A stretch of DNA of 64,000 bases from NCBI GenBank assembly GCA_944324965.1, contig CALUYH010000008.1:1-64000 (forward strand). The letters are read 5' to 3'. Below, in pieces: positions 49,596 through 60,944 of this stretch. The notes below the pieces were generated by a model, which searched no databases, was not told the DNA's origin, and saw only the letters and a list, made by a program, of their open reading frames with translations. The translations under genes and the position numbers were made by a program. The DNA is from Candidatus Avelusimicrobium gallinaceum (GTDB lineage Bacteria; Elusimicrobiota; Elusimicrobia; Elusimicrobiales; Elusimicrobiaceae). Each line of letters begins with the position of its first letter. The first letter of the stretch is position 1.

Positions 49596-49961
49596 TTAGA
49601 TTTTTAATAATTTTTTTATTTCGCCCATCGTGGCGGCCAAGTCGTACGGCTTGGGGATAAAGTAATCGGCCCCGGCCTCGGTAGCGCGGTCGCGCGATTG
49701 GTCATCCGTCAGCGTGGACATAATCACCACCGGTATGCGCCAGGTGGCGTTGTCGGTCTTGAGCAGTTTGCACACGTCAAAACCGCTGAGTTTGGGCAAC
49801 ATCAAATCCAGCAAAATCAAATCGGGCTTGAGCTGTTTGGCCATTTGCACGCCGCTTACGCCGTTGTCGGCCCAGTGGGCGTCAATATCTTCCACTTTCA
49901 AAGCGCCCACCAGCGCGGTGCCCAATACTTTGGAATCTTCTATCAAAAGGACTTTTTTCAT
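49596..49961 (-). CDS. Stand-alone response-regulator receiver protein
   Basis: 121 aa, starting at ATG 49961 (MKKVLLIEDSKVLGTAL). The REC fold has acidic pair ED, phospho-acceptor Asp in LILLDLMLPKLSG, Thr/Ser in VIMSTLTDD and Lys in YFIPKPYD. No output domain, so CheY/SpdR-like single-domain signalling. No histidine kinase is in the window; the adjacent TPR protein is a possible partner. Confidence 0.9.
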   Translation of the reverse strand: MKKVLLIEDSKVLGTALVGALKVEDIDAHWADNGVSGVQMAKQLKPDLILLDLMLPKLSGFDVCKLLKTDNATWRIPVVIMSTLTDDQSRDRATEAGADYFIPKPYDLAATMGEIKKLLKI

Positions 49962-49963
49962 AC

Positions 49964-50479
49964 TTAAATTTCTTCGCAATGGTCCTTGTAGAGCAAAATG
50001 GCGTCCGCATATTCGTGCGCATTGCGGATGACGGCGTTTACTTCGTCCTCCTCCAATTTGCGCACCACTTTGGCCGGCACGCCCAGCACCAGCGAACCCG
50101 CGGGAATGTTTTTGCCCGCCGTTACCACCGCCCCCGCACCGATGATGCAGTTGGGGCCGATTTCGCTTTCCATCACCACGGCGTTCATGCCAATCAGGCA
50201 GTTATCGCCGATTTTGCTGCCGTGCACCACCGCACCGTGCCCCACGCTCACGCCGCGCCCCAAAATGCACGGGGCGTTGTAGTTGACGTGCAGGCAGGCG
50301 TTTTCCTGAATGTTGGAATTATCCCCCACCGTAATGGCGGCAATATCGCCGCGCAGCACGGCGCACGGCCAGACGGATACGTTTTCCCCCAGCGTCACGT
50401 CGCCAATCAGCACAGCCGTTTTATGCACATAACAGCTGGGGCGCACGCTGGGCACTTGTTCGTTGATGCGTTCTTTCAT
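49964..50479 (-). CDS. Gamma-carbonic anhydrase family hexapeptide protein
   Basis: 171 aa left-handed beta-helix: VLIGDVTLGENVSVWPCAVLRGD, ITVGDNSNIQENACLHVN, VSVGHGAVVHGSKIGDNCLIGMNAVV. The three metal-binding His (LHVN, GHG, VHG) are present, and QENACLH matches YrdA/Cam-type proteins. It could be an active zinc enzyme or a structural relative. The start overlaps the end of the flippase-like gene by 4 bp (ATGA). Confidence 0.9.
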   Translation of the reverse strand: MKERINEQVPSVRPSCYVHKTAVLIGDVTLGENVSVWPCAVLRGDIAAITVGDNSNIQENACLHVNYNAPCILGRGVSVGHGAVVHGSKIGDNCLIGMNAVVMESEIGPNCIIGAGAVVTAGKNIPAGSLVLGVPAKVVRKLEEDEVNAVIRNAHEYADAILLYKDHCEEI

Positions 50480-51528
50480 GGGGTAACTCCTTTAGGCAAT
50501 TTTTTCTTGCGAGACGGGGACGGCGAAGATAATTGCAGCCCCCAATAAATAAAAATGCTCACAATGCCGGGCAGCACATAGTACACCACGCGGTAAATCA
50601 GCGTGGCCATCAGGGCGGAATCCCAATTAATGCCCATCTGGGAGTAGACGGCCGTCATCGCCAGTTCCATGGCCCCCAATCCGCCGGGCAGAATAGGAAT
50701 CAGCGTGGTCACCATCCCGACGGCAAACCCCGCCACCAGCACGCCGGCCGTAATGTGAATGCCCACCGCGCGGAAGGCAAAATACAGCACCAGCATCGTA
50801 AACAGCCAATCCGCACACACGTAGACGATGGTCATCGTCAGTTTCTTTTTCTTTTTGTGGATTAAATCAATTCCTTCGTCCAGCTGGTCCATAAACGCGT
50901 CGTACTTGCCTTTTGGAATCAGCGCGCGGAAAATATGGTACAGCACTTTGTTAATCATCCGGAACGTTTTGCGCAGCCATTTGGAGCGCCATTCGTTGTT
51001 AAACAGGAAGGCCGTAATCAGCACGCACACGGCGCACATGGCCACAATCAGCAGGAAGTTTTTGACGATTTGCATCGTGGTGGCCGAGGAGTTAAAAAAC
51101 ATCAAAATAGACCCCTGGAAGATAATCACCGCCAGCACAAAGTAGAGCAACACCGTAATGACGATGCTGGCCGTTACGCACATGCCAAACGGCACGCGGC
51201 GGCGGTTCAAAAGATGCGCCCGCAGGGCAAACCCGCTGACGCCCAGCGAAGACACCACATAGTTGACGGTGGTGGACACCAGCGCAATACCGATGGCGGC
51301 CCCTTTGCTGATGCGCCGGCCCATAATGCGCAGCACTTCGTACAGGCTCATGCCCATGGCCACATAGATTAAAGCGGAAGATAAAAGCGAAAGCAACAGG
51401 TAGCGGGTGCTGACGCCCTGCCAGATTTTTACGAAACTGTCCCGCGTCTGGTAGACCATCACGGCAATAATGCCGACGGACAACAGGGCACCCAATGTGT
51501 AGAGCAAAAATTTAAGCGGTTTTTTCAT
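50476..51528 (-). CDS. Lysylphosphatidylglycerol synthase TM region / flippase-like (UPF0104) protein
   Basis: A 350-aa membrane protein with about 8 hydrophobic spans. The family features SLGVSGFALRAHLLNRR and GMVTTLIPILPGGLGAMELAMTAVYSQMG are present (LPGGLGxxE is diagnostic). No aminoacyl-transfer domain, so it is the free-standing membrane part, often described as a lipid flippase-like protein. GGAG precedes the start. Confidence 0.88.
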   Translation of the reverse strand: MKKPLKFLLYTLGALLSVGIIAVMVYQTRDSFVKIWQGVSTRYLLLSLLSSALIYVAMGMSLYEVLRIMGRRISKGAAIGIALVSTTVNYVVSSLGVSGFALRAHLLNRRRVPFGMCVTASIVITVLLYFVLAVIIFQGSILMFFNSSATTMQIVKNFLLIVAMCAVCVLITAFLFNNEWRSKWLRKTFRMINKVLYHIFRALIPKGKYDAFMDQLDEGIDLIHKKKKKLTMTIVYVCADWLFTMLVLYFAFRAVGIHITAGVLVAGFAVGMVTTLIPILPGGLGAMELAMTAVYSQMGINWDSALMATLIYRVVYYVLPGIVSIFIYWGLQLSSPSPSRKKKLPKGVTP

Positions 51529-51560
51529 ACGCGCTCCGGGATAAAGTGATGAATAAATTA

Positions 51561-51566
51561 TATAAT
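51561..51566 (+). promoter_or_regulatory. Possible -10 of uvrA
   Basis: TATAAT in an AT-rich stretch 78 nt before ATG; no clear -35. No SOS box was recognised. Confidence 0.35.
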
Positions 51567-51643
51567 TTATTTAGAGGAAAAAGGCATTTCTTTTTGCGAT
51601 TTTTCCGCCTGATTTTTGTTTTTATGCAGGAAGGTTTTGTGTT

Positions 51644-54601
<2,958 letters not shown>

Positions 54602-54620
54602 CGCTGTTTTGGAAAACATA

Positions 54621-54655
54621 AAATCGGACTTTGTTAGCAAAGTCCGATTTTGTAT
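54621..54655. terminator. Bidirectional terminator between uvrA and the convergent pilin
   Basis: AAATCGGACTTTG-TTAG-CAAAGTCCGATTT is a perfect 13-bp stem with T-runs readable on both strands. Confidence 0.88.
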
Positions 54656-54678
54656 TGGTAACCCATGCAACTAAAAAT

Positions 54679-55263
54679 TTACGGCAAGGTGTAATGTTGC
54701 CATCCGCGGCTTAGGACAGAAGGCTCTCCCTGTTCCAATCCACGACAAAATTCACCTTCCTTTATCGCAGAGGTTCCATTACGCGCTTCCACACAGAAAA
54801 ATCCCGCATTATCCGGTCCACCCCCCATGCGGAACCCGTTGCACTTGTATTTTCCTTCGGTCCATACGGCGACGGCCGAACTGAGGTCCCCTCCGCTGAC
54901 TTGGTTTAATAAGATCTGAAAATTTTTCCCTTTTCGGATGGAATCAGACGCCGTTACCGCCAACGCACAGATAGGTTCATTCCCCGGCGATACATGTACC
55001 ACATCCAATTGAAAATCCAAATCCAATTGATCAAAAGAGGAGGGATAACTTCCATTCGCCATATAGTATACATTCATCGCCTGGGCAACCGATTTAACAG
55101 CCGTTTTAAGCTGGGCATTGCGGGATTTCCACACCGCTTTTTCGTACTGCGGCAGCGCAATCGCCGACAGGATACCGATAATTAACACCACCACAAGAAG
55201 CTCTATCAGCGTAAATCCGGCGTTTTTCCCCGCCGGGAGGGATTTTTGATAAATTTGGTTCAT
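54679..55263 (-). CDS. Type IV prepilin with long leader
   Basis: 194 aa. The leader is 16 residues (MNQIYQKSLPAGKNAG) before FTLIELLVVVLIIG with Glu at +5, then LPQYEKAVWKSRNAQLKTAVKSVAQAMNVYYMANGSYP. Cys at PICALAV, YKCNGF, FFCVEA, EFCRGL. The leader and upstream DNA closely match the pilin at 57656-58171, so the two are paralogues. No Shine-Dalgarno; a -10-like TAAATT lies 6 nt before ATG. Confidence 0.86.
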   Translation of the reverse strand: MNQIYQKSLPAGKNAGFTLIELLVVVLIIGILSAIALPQYEKAVWKSRNAQLKTAVKSVAQAMNVYYMANGSYPSSFDQLDLDFQLDVVHVSPGNEPICALAVTASDSIRKGKNFQILLNQVSGGDLSSAVAVWTEGKYKCNGFRMGGGPDNAGFFCVEARNGTSAIKEGEFCRGLEQGEPSVLSRGWQHYTLP

Positions 55264-55278
55264 AAGCCCAATTTATCA
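55264..55278 (-). promoter_or_regulatory. -10-like box at leaderless spacing
   Basis: Minus strand: TG-A-TAAATT, 6 nt, ATG 55263. The same block precedes the paralogous pilin at 58171. Confidence 0.45.
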
Positions 55279-55430
55279 AAAAAAAAAAACGAATCAAGGG
55301 GGCCTTGTTTTCCCGGCGTGTAACGGCTGATTTGCGGCCCGTTCGTTCCGCATGCGTTTGCACGTCTTTCGGGATTTGCTTTGGCGCAAAGCGTTTCGTC
55401 CGCTCCGAATGTCCCCCGCCGCGCGGCTTA

Positions 55431-55439
55431 TGCTACAAT
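55431..55439 (+). promoter_or_regulatory. Extended -10 for the 55467 gene
   Basis: TG-C-TACAAT, 28 nt before ATG. No gene is seen in 55264-55430. Confidence 0.45.
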
Positions 55440-55466
55440 AAAAAATATTTATTTCGGAGATTATAA

Positions 55467-56126
55467 ATGACAGAAACGTGGAAGACTTGGTTAAAAAGAG
55501 ACGTGTGGAAGCTGGTTATCCTGTTAATCATCGTTACGCTCCTCAATCAGCTGCCTGTGGTTTGCAATTGGCTGGCCTTTGCAATCAAGTGGTCGGGCAA
55601 AACTTCGGCCGCGGCGTTTGTGCTGTCCAGCGAGGTGATTGCCACGGTATTTTCGCTCATGGCGCTGGCGGTGCTTCCGTATTGGGCCGGAGCAAAAGAC
55701 CTGTGGGACCATAAAGCGCCTTTCTTGTACTGGGCGGCGGTGTGCGTGGCCTACGCGCTCTTGCGCCTGGTGTATGGGCTGTTGCCGATTTTGCTGCACT
55801 CGTACGGCAATATGTCGCTGGCGCAGACGGCGCAATATGTGTCCGTTGCTCTTATTTTGCTTACCCTCGTGCGCTACGGGCTGTTTGTCGTTTTGCTGGC
55901 GGTGTTTTTTTCCGTGCTGGAAGACACGTCCTTGCTTGGCGGCTTTAAAGCGTTTGCCGCACAGGGGAAAGGCGTTTTGCTCGTGTTTATTGGGGTACTG
56001 GCGCTGGCGCTGTGGGGCGGCGGAATAGCCAAATGGTTTTACAATCCGCGCTTTCCGCTCTTTGTGGTGTTCTGGATGGCGGCCGCGTACGGGTTCGCCG
56101 CGGCCAACCGCTCGGACCAACCGTAA
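55467..56126 (+). CDS. Polytopic membrane protein, unknown function
   Basis: 219 aa with about six hydrophobic spans (LVILLIIVTLLNQLP, ATVFSLMALAVLPYW, LYWAAVCVAYALLRLVY, YVSVALILLTLVRYGLFVVLLAVFF, GVLLVFIGVLALALW, FPLFVVFWMAAAYGF). GGAG lies before ATG. No family recognised; topology and own promoter-like -10 support a real gene. Downstream ybaK follows after about 100 bp. Confidence 0.7.
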   Translation: MTETWKTWLKRDVWKLVILLIIVTLLNQLPVVCNWLAFAIKWSGKTSAAAFVLSSEVIATVFSLMALAVLPYWAGAKDLWDHKAPFLYWAAVCVAYALLRLVYGLLPILLHSYGNMSLAQTAQYVSVALILLTLVRYGLFVVLLAVFFSVLEDTSLLGGFKAFAAQGKGVLLVFIGVLALALWGGGIAKWFYNPRFPLFVVFWMAAAYGFAAANRSDQP

Positions 56127-56228
56127 TTTGCCGCCCGGCAACATCTTTTATCAAGCAGACGGACGCAACCGTCTGCTTTTTTGCGCCGCGCACGCACGCC
56201 AAAAATTCTATAATTTATAAAATCCGTT

Positions 56229-56720
56229 ATGAAAAACAAAATCCACAAAACCAACGCCGCCCGCCACTTGGACGAGCTGGGCATTCCCTACGAGCTCATC
56301 CCGTACGAAGTGGATGAGGAAAATTTAAGCGCCGTGCACGTGGCCCAAACGCTGGGCCAAAACATAGACCAGGTGTACAAAACCCTCGTATTGCGCGGGG
56401 ACAAAACGGGATTCTTTGTGTGCGTAATCCCCGGCGGGGCCGAACTGGATATGAAAGCCGCCGCCCGCGCCAGCGGCAACAAATCCTGCGAAATGCTGCA
56501 CGTAAAAGAATTGGTGCCCGTCACCGGTTACATGCGCGGCGGCTGCAGCCCGCTGGGCATGAAAAAGCATTTCCCCACCTTCATCCACGAAGATTGTATT
56601 TTGTGGGATTACATCTACGTCAGCGCCGGGCTGCGCGGATTGCAAATAAAAATCAACCCCTACGACCTGTTAAAAGCCGCCCAAGCCCAAGACGTCCCCC
56701 TCTGCCAAACCGCCCATTAA
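56229..56720 (+). CDS. ybaK: Cys-tRNA(Pro)/Cys-tRNA(Cys) deacylase YbaK
   Basis: 163 aa; trans-editing enzyme hydrolysing misacylated Cys-tRNA(Pro). Motifs: TNAARHLDELGIPYELIPYEVD, VYKTLVLRGDKTGFFVCVIPG, ELDMKAAARASGNKSCEM, and VTGYMRGGCSPLGMKK with the GGCSPxG signature of EbsC/YbaK. No Shine-Dalgarno is visible; AT-rich TATAAT (56209-56214) and TATAAA (56216-56221) lie very close to the ATG, so the leader would be at most a few nucleotides. Confidence 0.94.
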   Translation: MKNKIHKTNAARHLDELGIPYELIPYEVDEENLSAVHVAQTLGQNIDQVYKTLVLRGDKTGFFVCVIPGGAELDMKAAARASGNKSCEMLHVKELVPVTGYMRGGCSPLGMKKHFPTFIHEDCILWDYIYVSAGLRGLQIKINPYDLLKAAQAQDVPLCQTAH

Positions 56721-56733
56721 CCCGCTTTCACTC

Positions 56734-56761
56734 TTGCGAAAAACGCCCAAATCCGTATACT
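56734..56761 (+). promoter_or_regulatory. Promoter for the RDD fusion gene
   Basis: -35 TTGCGA (56734-56739), 16-nt spacer, -10 TATACT (56756-56761), then GGGAGG and ATG 56791. Confidence 0.55.
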
Positions 56762-56790
56762 ATAAGTAACTTGTACGGGAGGTATGCGGT

Positions 56791-57624
56791 ATGTATGCAA
56801 GCGTATGGAAACGTTTTTTTGCTTTTTTGATTGACGCGGTCGTGTTTGTCATCCTGTTTTGGGTGCTGGCCCAGCTGATGGACAATGCTTCCGTGTCGCT
56901 GGTACTGCTGGTGATTATCTGGCTGTACTACGCCCTGCTGGAAAGCTCGCCCCTGCAAGCCAGTTTGGGCAAAATCATCGTCGGCATCAAAGTGGTGGAC
57001 CGCCGCGGCCGCAGGCTGACTTTTTGGCAGGCCACGGAGCGTATTTTTTCCAAGCTGGTCACCAACGTTACTTTTTATTTCGGGTTTTTTATCGCCGCGT
57101 TTGACAAGAAGAAACGCACCTTGCACGACCGTATCAGCCACAGCGCGGTGGTATCCAAACGGGTGGAGTTTGACCCGGACGCCCTGGATGACGAGGAAGA
57201 GGAGGAGGAATCCCTTACGTTTATCACGCTTTCGTCCGTGCTTTTGGCGTTGGCCTTTGTAGCGCTTATCGTGCTGGCGGTGGCGCTGCCGCAATACCAA
57301 AAGACGGAACGGCAAGTGCAGCTTTCGCGCGTGCTGACGGCGCTGGACTACGCCGCCCGCCAACAGCTGAAAGATTCCCAACGCCCGGGGGTGGACCCGC
57401 GCGTGTGGCTGCGCGATTACAAAAATTGCCAAAAAATCAGCCCGGAAAAATTATCCTGCCCCGGGTTTGAACTGGTGCTGGAACCCGGCGGCGTGAAAGC
57501 CGCCGCGCGCAACCACGCCATGGACACGCTCTACACGCTGTACTATCCGTTTGACGGCGGGCCCGTGGAATGTACGCCCGCCAGCGAGCAAGGGCAAGAA
57601 CTTTGCTCTACCCTTAACAATTAA
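56791..57624 (+). CDS. RDD-family membrane protein fused to a pilin-like domain
   Basis: 277 aa. Residues 1-125 are an RDD domain: KRFFAFLIDAVVFVILFW (RDD-like start), SPLQASLGKIIVGIKVVDRRG, ATERIFSKLV, DKKKRTLHDRISHSAVV. An acidic run (131-140) follows. Residues about 142-195 then read ALAFVALIVLAVALPQYQKTERQ and VQLSRVLTALDYAARQQLKDSQ, which closely resembles the pilin alpha-1 helix and its VALPQYxK hinge. The C-terminus has CPGFELVLEP, VECTPASEQGQELC with pilin-like Cys pairs. There is no G-F cleavage leader, so it would remain in the membrane. Role unknown. Confidence 0.8.
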   Translation: MYASVWKRFFAFLIDAVVFVILFWVLAQLMDNASVSLVLLVIIWLYYALLESSPLQASLGKIIVGIKVVDRRGRRLTFWQATERIFSKLVTNVTFYFGFFIAAFDKKKRTLHDRISHSAVVSKRVEFDPDALDDEEEEEESLTFITLSSVLLALAFVALIVLAVALPQYQKTERQVQLSRVLTALDYAARQQLKDSQRPGVDPRVWLRDYKNCQKISPEKLSCPGFELVLEPGGVKAAARNHAMDTLYTLYYPFDGGPVECTPASEQGQELCSTLNN

Positions 57625-57654
57625 AAAACCCCCCGGCGCTGCCGGGGGATTTTC
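57624..57654. terminator. Bidirectional terminator between convergent genes
   Basis: CCCCCCGGC-GCT-GCCGGGGG with A-run before and T-run after, between stops at 57624 (plus) and 57656 (minus). Confidence 0.82.
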
Positions 57655-57655
57655 C

Positions 57656-58171
57656 TTACTGGTTGCCGACCAAAAAATAATCGCCGCTTGTCATATCCGC
57701 GTCCGCCTTGCCCACTGTCCGGCACAAAGCGCGGGCCTTTTCCGAAGGGGTACTGCTCACTTGGCACCAATGTTTGCCGCGGTTTTTTTCACTGCCTGCA
57801 TTTAACATATGAAATTCTAATACGGGGTAATCCGCTAATTTTGGAGTAGCAAAGCAGGTGCGCGCCGTATCCAGTTCAAAATTCGTGCAATGATATCGGA
57901 AATACTTTCCTTCCGGTTCTACATCAATATCCAACAAACTTAAATCATCGGTATACACCCCGTTGGCCATATAATAAATTTCCTGCGCGTCCGTAATGGC
58001 TTTGAGGGCCGTTATTCCTTCCGTCAGGCGCGCTTTGCCGACGGCTAGTTCATACTTGGGCAGTGCGACCGCCGACAGAATGCCAATAATTAAAACCACT
58101 ACTAACAGCTCTATCAGCGTAAATCCGGCGTTTTTCCCCGCCGGGAAGGTTTTTTGATAAGTTGTGCTCAT
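57656..58171 (-). CDS. Type IV prepilin with long leader
   Basis: 171 aa. The leader MSTTYQKTFPAGKNAG precedes FTLIELLVVVLIIG with Glu at +5, then LPKYELAVGKARLTEGITALKAITDAQEIYYMANGVY. Cys at HCTNFEL, RTCFATP, HWCQVS, ALCRTVG. ATG 58171 (not 58177) has a -10-like box exactly 6 nt upstream and no Shine-Dalgarno. Paralogue of the pilin at 54679. Confidence 0.86.
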   Translation of the reverse strand: MSTTYQKTFPAGKNAGFTLIELLVVVLIIGILSAVALPKYELAVGKARLTEGITALKAITDAQEIYYMANGVYTDDLSLLDIDVEPEGKYFRYHCTNFELDTARTCFATPKLADYPVLEFHMLNAGSEKNRGKHWCQVSSTPSEKARALCRTVGKADADMTSGDYFLVGNQ

Positions 58172-58186
58172 AGACAAAATTTATCA
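58172..58186 (-). promoter_or_regulatory. -10-like box at leaderless spacing
   Basis: Minus strand: TG-A-TAAATT, 6 nt, ATG 58171; same arrangement as at 55263. Confidence 0.45.
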
Positions 58187-58318
58187 AAAAAGCAAAAAAC
58201 GAGTCAAGGTATTCCGTCCGACGCCCTTTTGCCCGTTTCCGCGCCTGCGGGACGAGGTTTTCTTTTCTCCAGACTTGTGGAAACGAACGGACAGAACCGG
58301 CCTGGGCACGTCTAAATT

Positions 58319-58333
58319 TGTTATTATTACTGT
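58319..58333 (+). promoter_or_regulatory. Extended -10 placed for a leaderless transcript
   Basis: TG-T-TATTAT (hexamer 58322-58327), 6 nt, ATG 58334. No Shine-Dalgarno. Confidence 0.55.
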
Positions 58334-60634
58334 ATGTCCGCCAAAAAACGCTCCTCCGCCAAAAAAATCCGCCCTTCGGGCACGCCAACGCCCGCCGCGG
58401 CGCCGGTCCGCCGTGCCGCTTCTTTTTTGCATAAAGCGCTTGTACTGGTGACGGGTTGGCTGGGGTTATTGGTCAGCATTTCCTTTTTTACGGCGACCTA
58501 CGACACCGCCCAGGTCAAGCTGACGCTGCTGCACCTGGGGGCCGTCATCCTGTTTGCGTTGTGGGCGGGGCTGAAACTGTCCGAACGAAAAAGCCCGTTT
58601 ACGCGGCAAAATTTTCTGTTTCTGCTGCCGGTGTTTGCCTACCTGGCGTGGAACGTATTTTCGTTTGCGTTGGCCCCCTACCGCCTGGAAGCGGCCGAAG
58701 AATTCATCCGCCTGCTGATGTACGGCGGGATTACGCTGCTGGTGGCGTGTGAATTTACGCAAGCGGACGTAAAAACGTTAACCAAATTTATTTTGGCCGC
58801 GGCGTGGATTTCGTTTGCCTACGCGCTGGTGCAGGTGGCGGACGGGTTCTTTCCGGGCGTGGACTTGATGCCCTGGCGCGGGTTCTTTACGCGGCGGGTA
58901 TTTTCCACCCATGCCAACCCGAACTTCTTTGGCGCGTTTGTCATTTTTGCTTCCTGCCTGGCCGGCGCGCAATACCTGCGCACCCGCAAAAAAAGTTTGC
59001 TTGTGCTGCTGGCCGCGGGGCTTATCGGCCTGATTTTTACCGAAAGCAAAGGCGCGTGGCTGGCCTACGGGGCGGCCCTGGCGTGTTTTGCGGGGTTGTA
59101 CACCAACCGCCTGTTGCAAGGCAACGCCAAAAAGCACCTGAAAAAAATGAACATCGCCGCGCTGTGCGTGCTGGCAGTGGCGCTGGCGGCGGCCGGGTTT
59201 TATGCGTCCAAACGCTTTCAATCCGTCAGCTTCCGCACGTTTACGTGGCTGTCCACCTGGGAAATGGTGCAGGATTCCCCCGTCGTCGGTACGGGCCCCG
59301 GCAGCTTTAAAATCATTTATCCGGCCTATCGCCGCCCGCAAATCTTTTATATAGAAAATTCCCACAACACCGAAACCCAGCACGCCGAAAACGAATACCT
59401 GGAACAATGGGCCACCACCGGCACGGTGGGGCTGGCGGTCTTTTTGTGGTTTGTGGTGTTTGTGTTTGTCTGTGCGGTGCGCAATTTAAAAACAGACGAA
59501 AACGCCCCCGACGAGCAGCGTGAACGCAATTTACTGTTGCTGGGATACGCCAGCGCGTTTTTCGGGCTGATGGCGCACGCGTTTGTAGACATCAGCATCC
59601 GATTTGCGTCCAGCGGGCTGTTTTTCGCTTTGTTTTGCGGCGTAATTTTGGCGTTGTGCCGCCCGGCGGACGAAACCGAAACACGCCCGGAGCCCGTATC
59701 GCCCGCGTGGCTTTTGTGGGGCGGCAGACTCGTATTGCTGGCGGCAGTGCTGTACGGCGGGTGGACCCTTTGCGCCCAATTTGCCGAAGTAACCGGCGCC
59801 CTGCGCACGAGCTCGCTGGGGGAAGGGCTGTTGATGGCGGTTTCCTGGGCGGTGCTGCTCGGATGTGTGCTGGGTACGCTGTACCTCTATCTGCGGGCGG
59901 CGTTTATAAGCCGCACGGTGCGCGTGAGCCTGGCGCTGGCCGTATCGGTGCCGTTTATCCTATTTTTCTACGGGTTTTTCCAGGCGAACCATTATTACAG
60001 CCTGGGCGTAAGCCTGGTCACGAAGGGAAATGCCGAAGGCGCCCTGGGGTATTTTACCCAAGCCATTCATTTAAATCCGCTTCAAACCGAATACCGCCAA
60101 TACCGCGCCAACACCCTGGCCAGCGTGCTGGATTTGACCACCCGCTTTGCCCCTAACCGCGGCGATACGGACAAGCCTTCCAACGATTACGAACGCGCGC
60201 TGAAAGATTATGCCTTTGTACTCAAGCACGCGCCCGACCACGTACAAATCCACCAAAACATCGGCCAACTGTATTACACGCTGGCCGTACGCCAGGCCCA
60301 AAGCGCCGCACGCGCCGCCAACGCCGCCCAATACAACGAGATGAGCCAATCCGCCCGCGAAAATATGGAGCAGGCCAAACACGCGTTTGAACGCTCCTTA
60401 CAGCTGGACCCGGTAAACGAAAGCACGTACCTCTTTTTGGCCAGCATCGCGCTGATGGAACGCAACCCGGACCGCGCCCAATACTGGGTGGACGCCTACC
60501 GCCGCGGGCCCAAGGGCGTGACGGAAGAAGAATTTTTGCAAAAGAACCGCCAAAACCCACGCTTTGACGCCGTGCAAAAACAGATAGATTCGTTCCGTTC
60601 CTCCGTCGGGAAACAGGCCGCAAAAAAGAACTGA
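58334..60634 (+). CDS. Second O-antigen ligase / oligosaccharyltransferase-like protein with TPRs
   Basis: 766 aa with a basic N-terminus (KKRSSAKKIRP) then about 12 hydrophobic spans. Wzy_C landmarks parallel those of the 20535-23162 protein: STHANPNFFGAFVIF, FTESKGAWLAYG, GTGPGSFKIIYPAYRR, and AENEYLEQWATTGTVGL in the His/Glu loop. The C-terminal about 200 residues are TPR-like (ALGYFTQAIHLNPLQTEYRQ, AFERSLQLDPVNESTYLFLASIAL). It likely ligates a lipid-linked glycan to lipid or protein. Pilin genes lie on both sides, which makes pilins plausible substrates (inference). A paralogue, not a near copy, of the first. Confidence 0.8.
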   Translation: MSAKKRSSAKKIRPSGTPTPAAAPVRRAASFLHKALVLVTGWLGLLVSISFFTATYDTAQVKLTLLHLGAVILFALWAGLKLSERKSPFTRQNFLFLLPVFAYLAWNVFSFALAPYRLEAAEEFIRLLMYGGITLLVACEFTQADVKTLTKFILAAAWISFAYALVQVADGFFPGVDLMPWRGFFTRRVFSTHANPNFFGAFVIFASCLAGAQYLRTRKKSLLVLLAAGLIGLIFTESKGAWLAYGAALACFAGLYTNRLLQGNAKKHLKKMNIAALCVLAVALAAAGFYASKRFQSVSFRTFTWLSTWEMVQDSPVVGTGPGSFKIIYPAYRRPQIFYIENSHNTETQHAENEYLEQWATTGTVGLAVFLWFVVFVFVCAVRNLKTDENAPDEQRERNLLLLGYASAFFGLMAHAFVDISIRFASSGLFFALFCGVILALCRPADETETRPEPVSPAWLLWGGRLVLLAAVLYGGWTLCAQFAEVTGALRTSSLGEGLLMAVSWAVLLGCVLGTLYLYLRAAFISRTVRVSLALAVSVPFILFFYGFFQANHYYSLGVSLVTKGNAEGALGYFTQAIHLNPLQTEYRQYRANTLASVLDLTTRFAPNRGDTDKPSNDYERALKDYAFVLKHAPDHVQIHQNIGQLYYTLAVRQAQSAARAANAAQYNEMSQSARENMEQAKHAFERSLQLDPVNESTYLFLASIALMERNPDRAQYWVDAYRRGPKGVTEEEFLQKNRQNPRFDAVQKQIDSFRSSVGKQAAKKN

Positions 60635-60657
60635 ATGCAAAACCTGAAAATTTTTTG

Positions 60658-60663
60658 TAGAAT
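60658..60663 (+). promoter_or_regulatory. -10 of tRNA-Thr
   Basis: TTTTTTG-TAGAAT, 20 nt before the tRNA. Confidence 0.4.
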
Positions 60664-60682
60664 ATATTTACAACGATTTGAT

Positions 60683-60755
60683 GCCAAGATAGCTCAGCTG
60701 GTAGAGCAACCGCTTCGTAAGCGGTAGGTCGGGGGTTCGATCCCCCCTCTTGGCT
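60683..60755 (+). tRNA. tRNA-Thr (anticodon CGT)
   Basis: Acceptor GCCAAGA/TCTTGGC, discriminator T. D-arm AGCTCAGCTGGTAGAGC, anticodon stem ACCGC/GCGGT with loop TTCGTAA, anticodon CGT. T-arm GGGGGTTCGATCCCCC. CCA not encoded. Confidence 0.94.
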
Positions 60756-60764
60756 TTTCTTTAT

Positions 60765-60787
60765 GCCCTCCTTCGGAGGGCTTTTTT
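60765..60787 (+). terminator. Rho-independent terminator of tRNA-Thr
   Basis: GCCCTCC-TTC-GGAGGGC with T6. Confidence 0.85.
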
Positions 60788-60872
60788 ATGCCCCGCACGC
60801 ACAGGCAGCAGTTGGCGCCGCCCGGGCTTTCGGCTCGCGGGGGCAATCGCTTTCCTGCGCGAGAAAACCGTA

Positions 60873-60900
60873 TTGTTTTCCAAAATTTTTTTGCTATACT
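60873..60900 (+). promoter_or_regulatory. Promoter of the PilA-like gene
   Basis: -35 TTGTTT (60873-60878), 16-nt spacer, extended -10 TGC-TATACT (hexamer 60895-60900). Confidence 0.6.
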
Positions 60901-60944
60901 ATGGTTGTAAGTGTACAAATGTATTTTATACAAGGGAGAAAGCT

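Noticed and set aside
60694-60933. Minus-strand ORF over tRNA-Thr (79 aa)
   Set aside because: Its C-terminus (GGIEPPTYRLRSGCSTS) is just the antisense translation of the tRNA, a familiar false gene.
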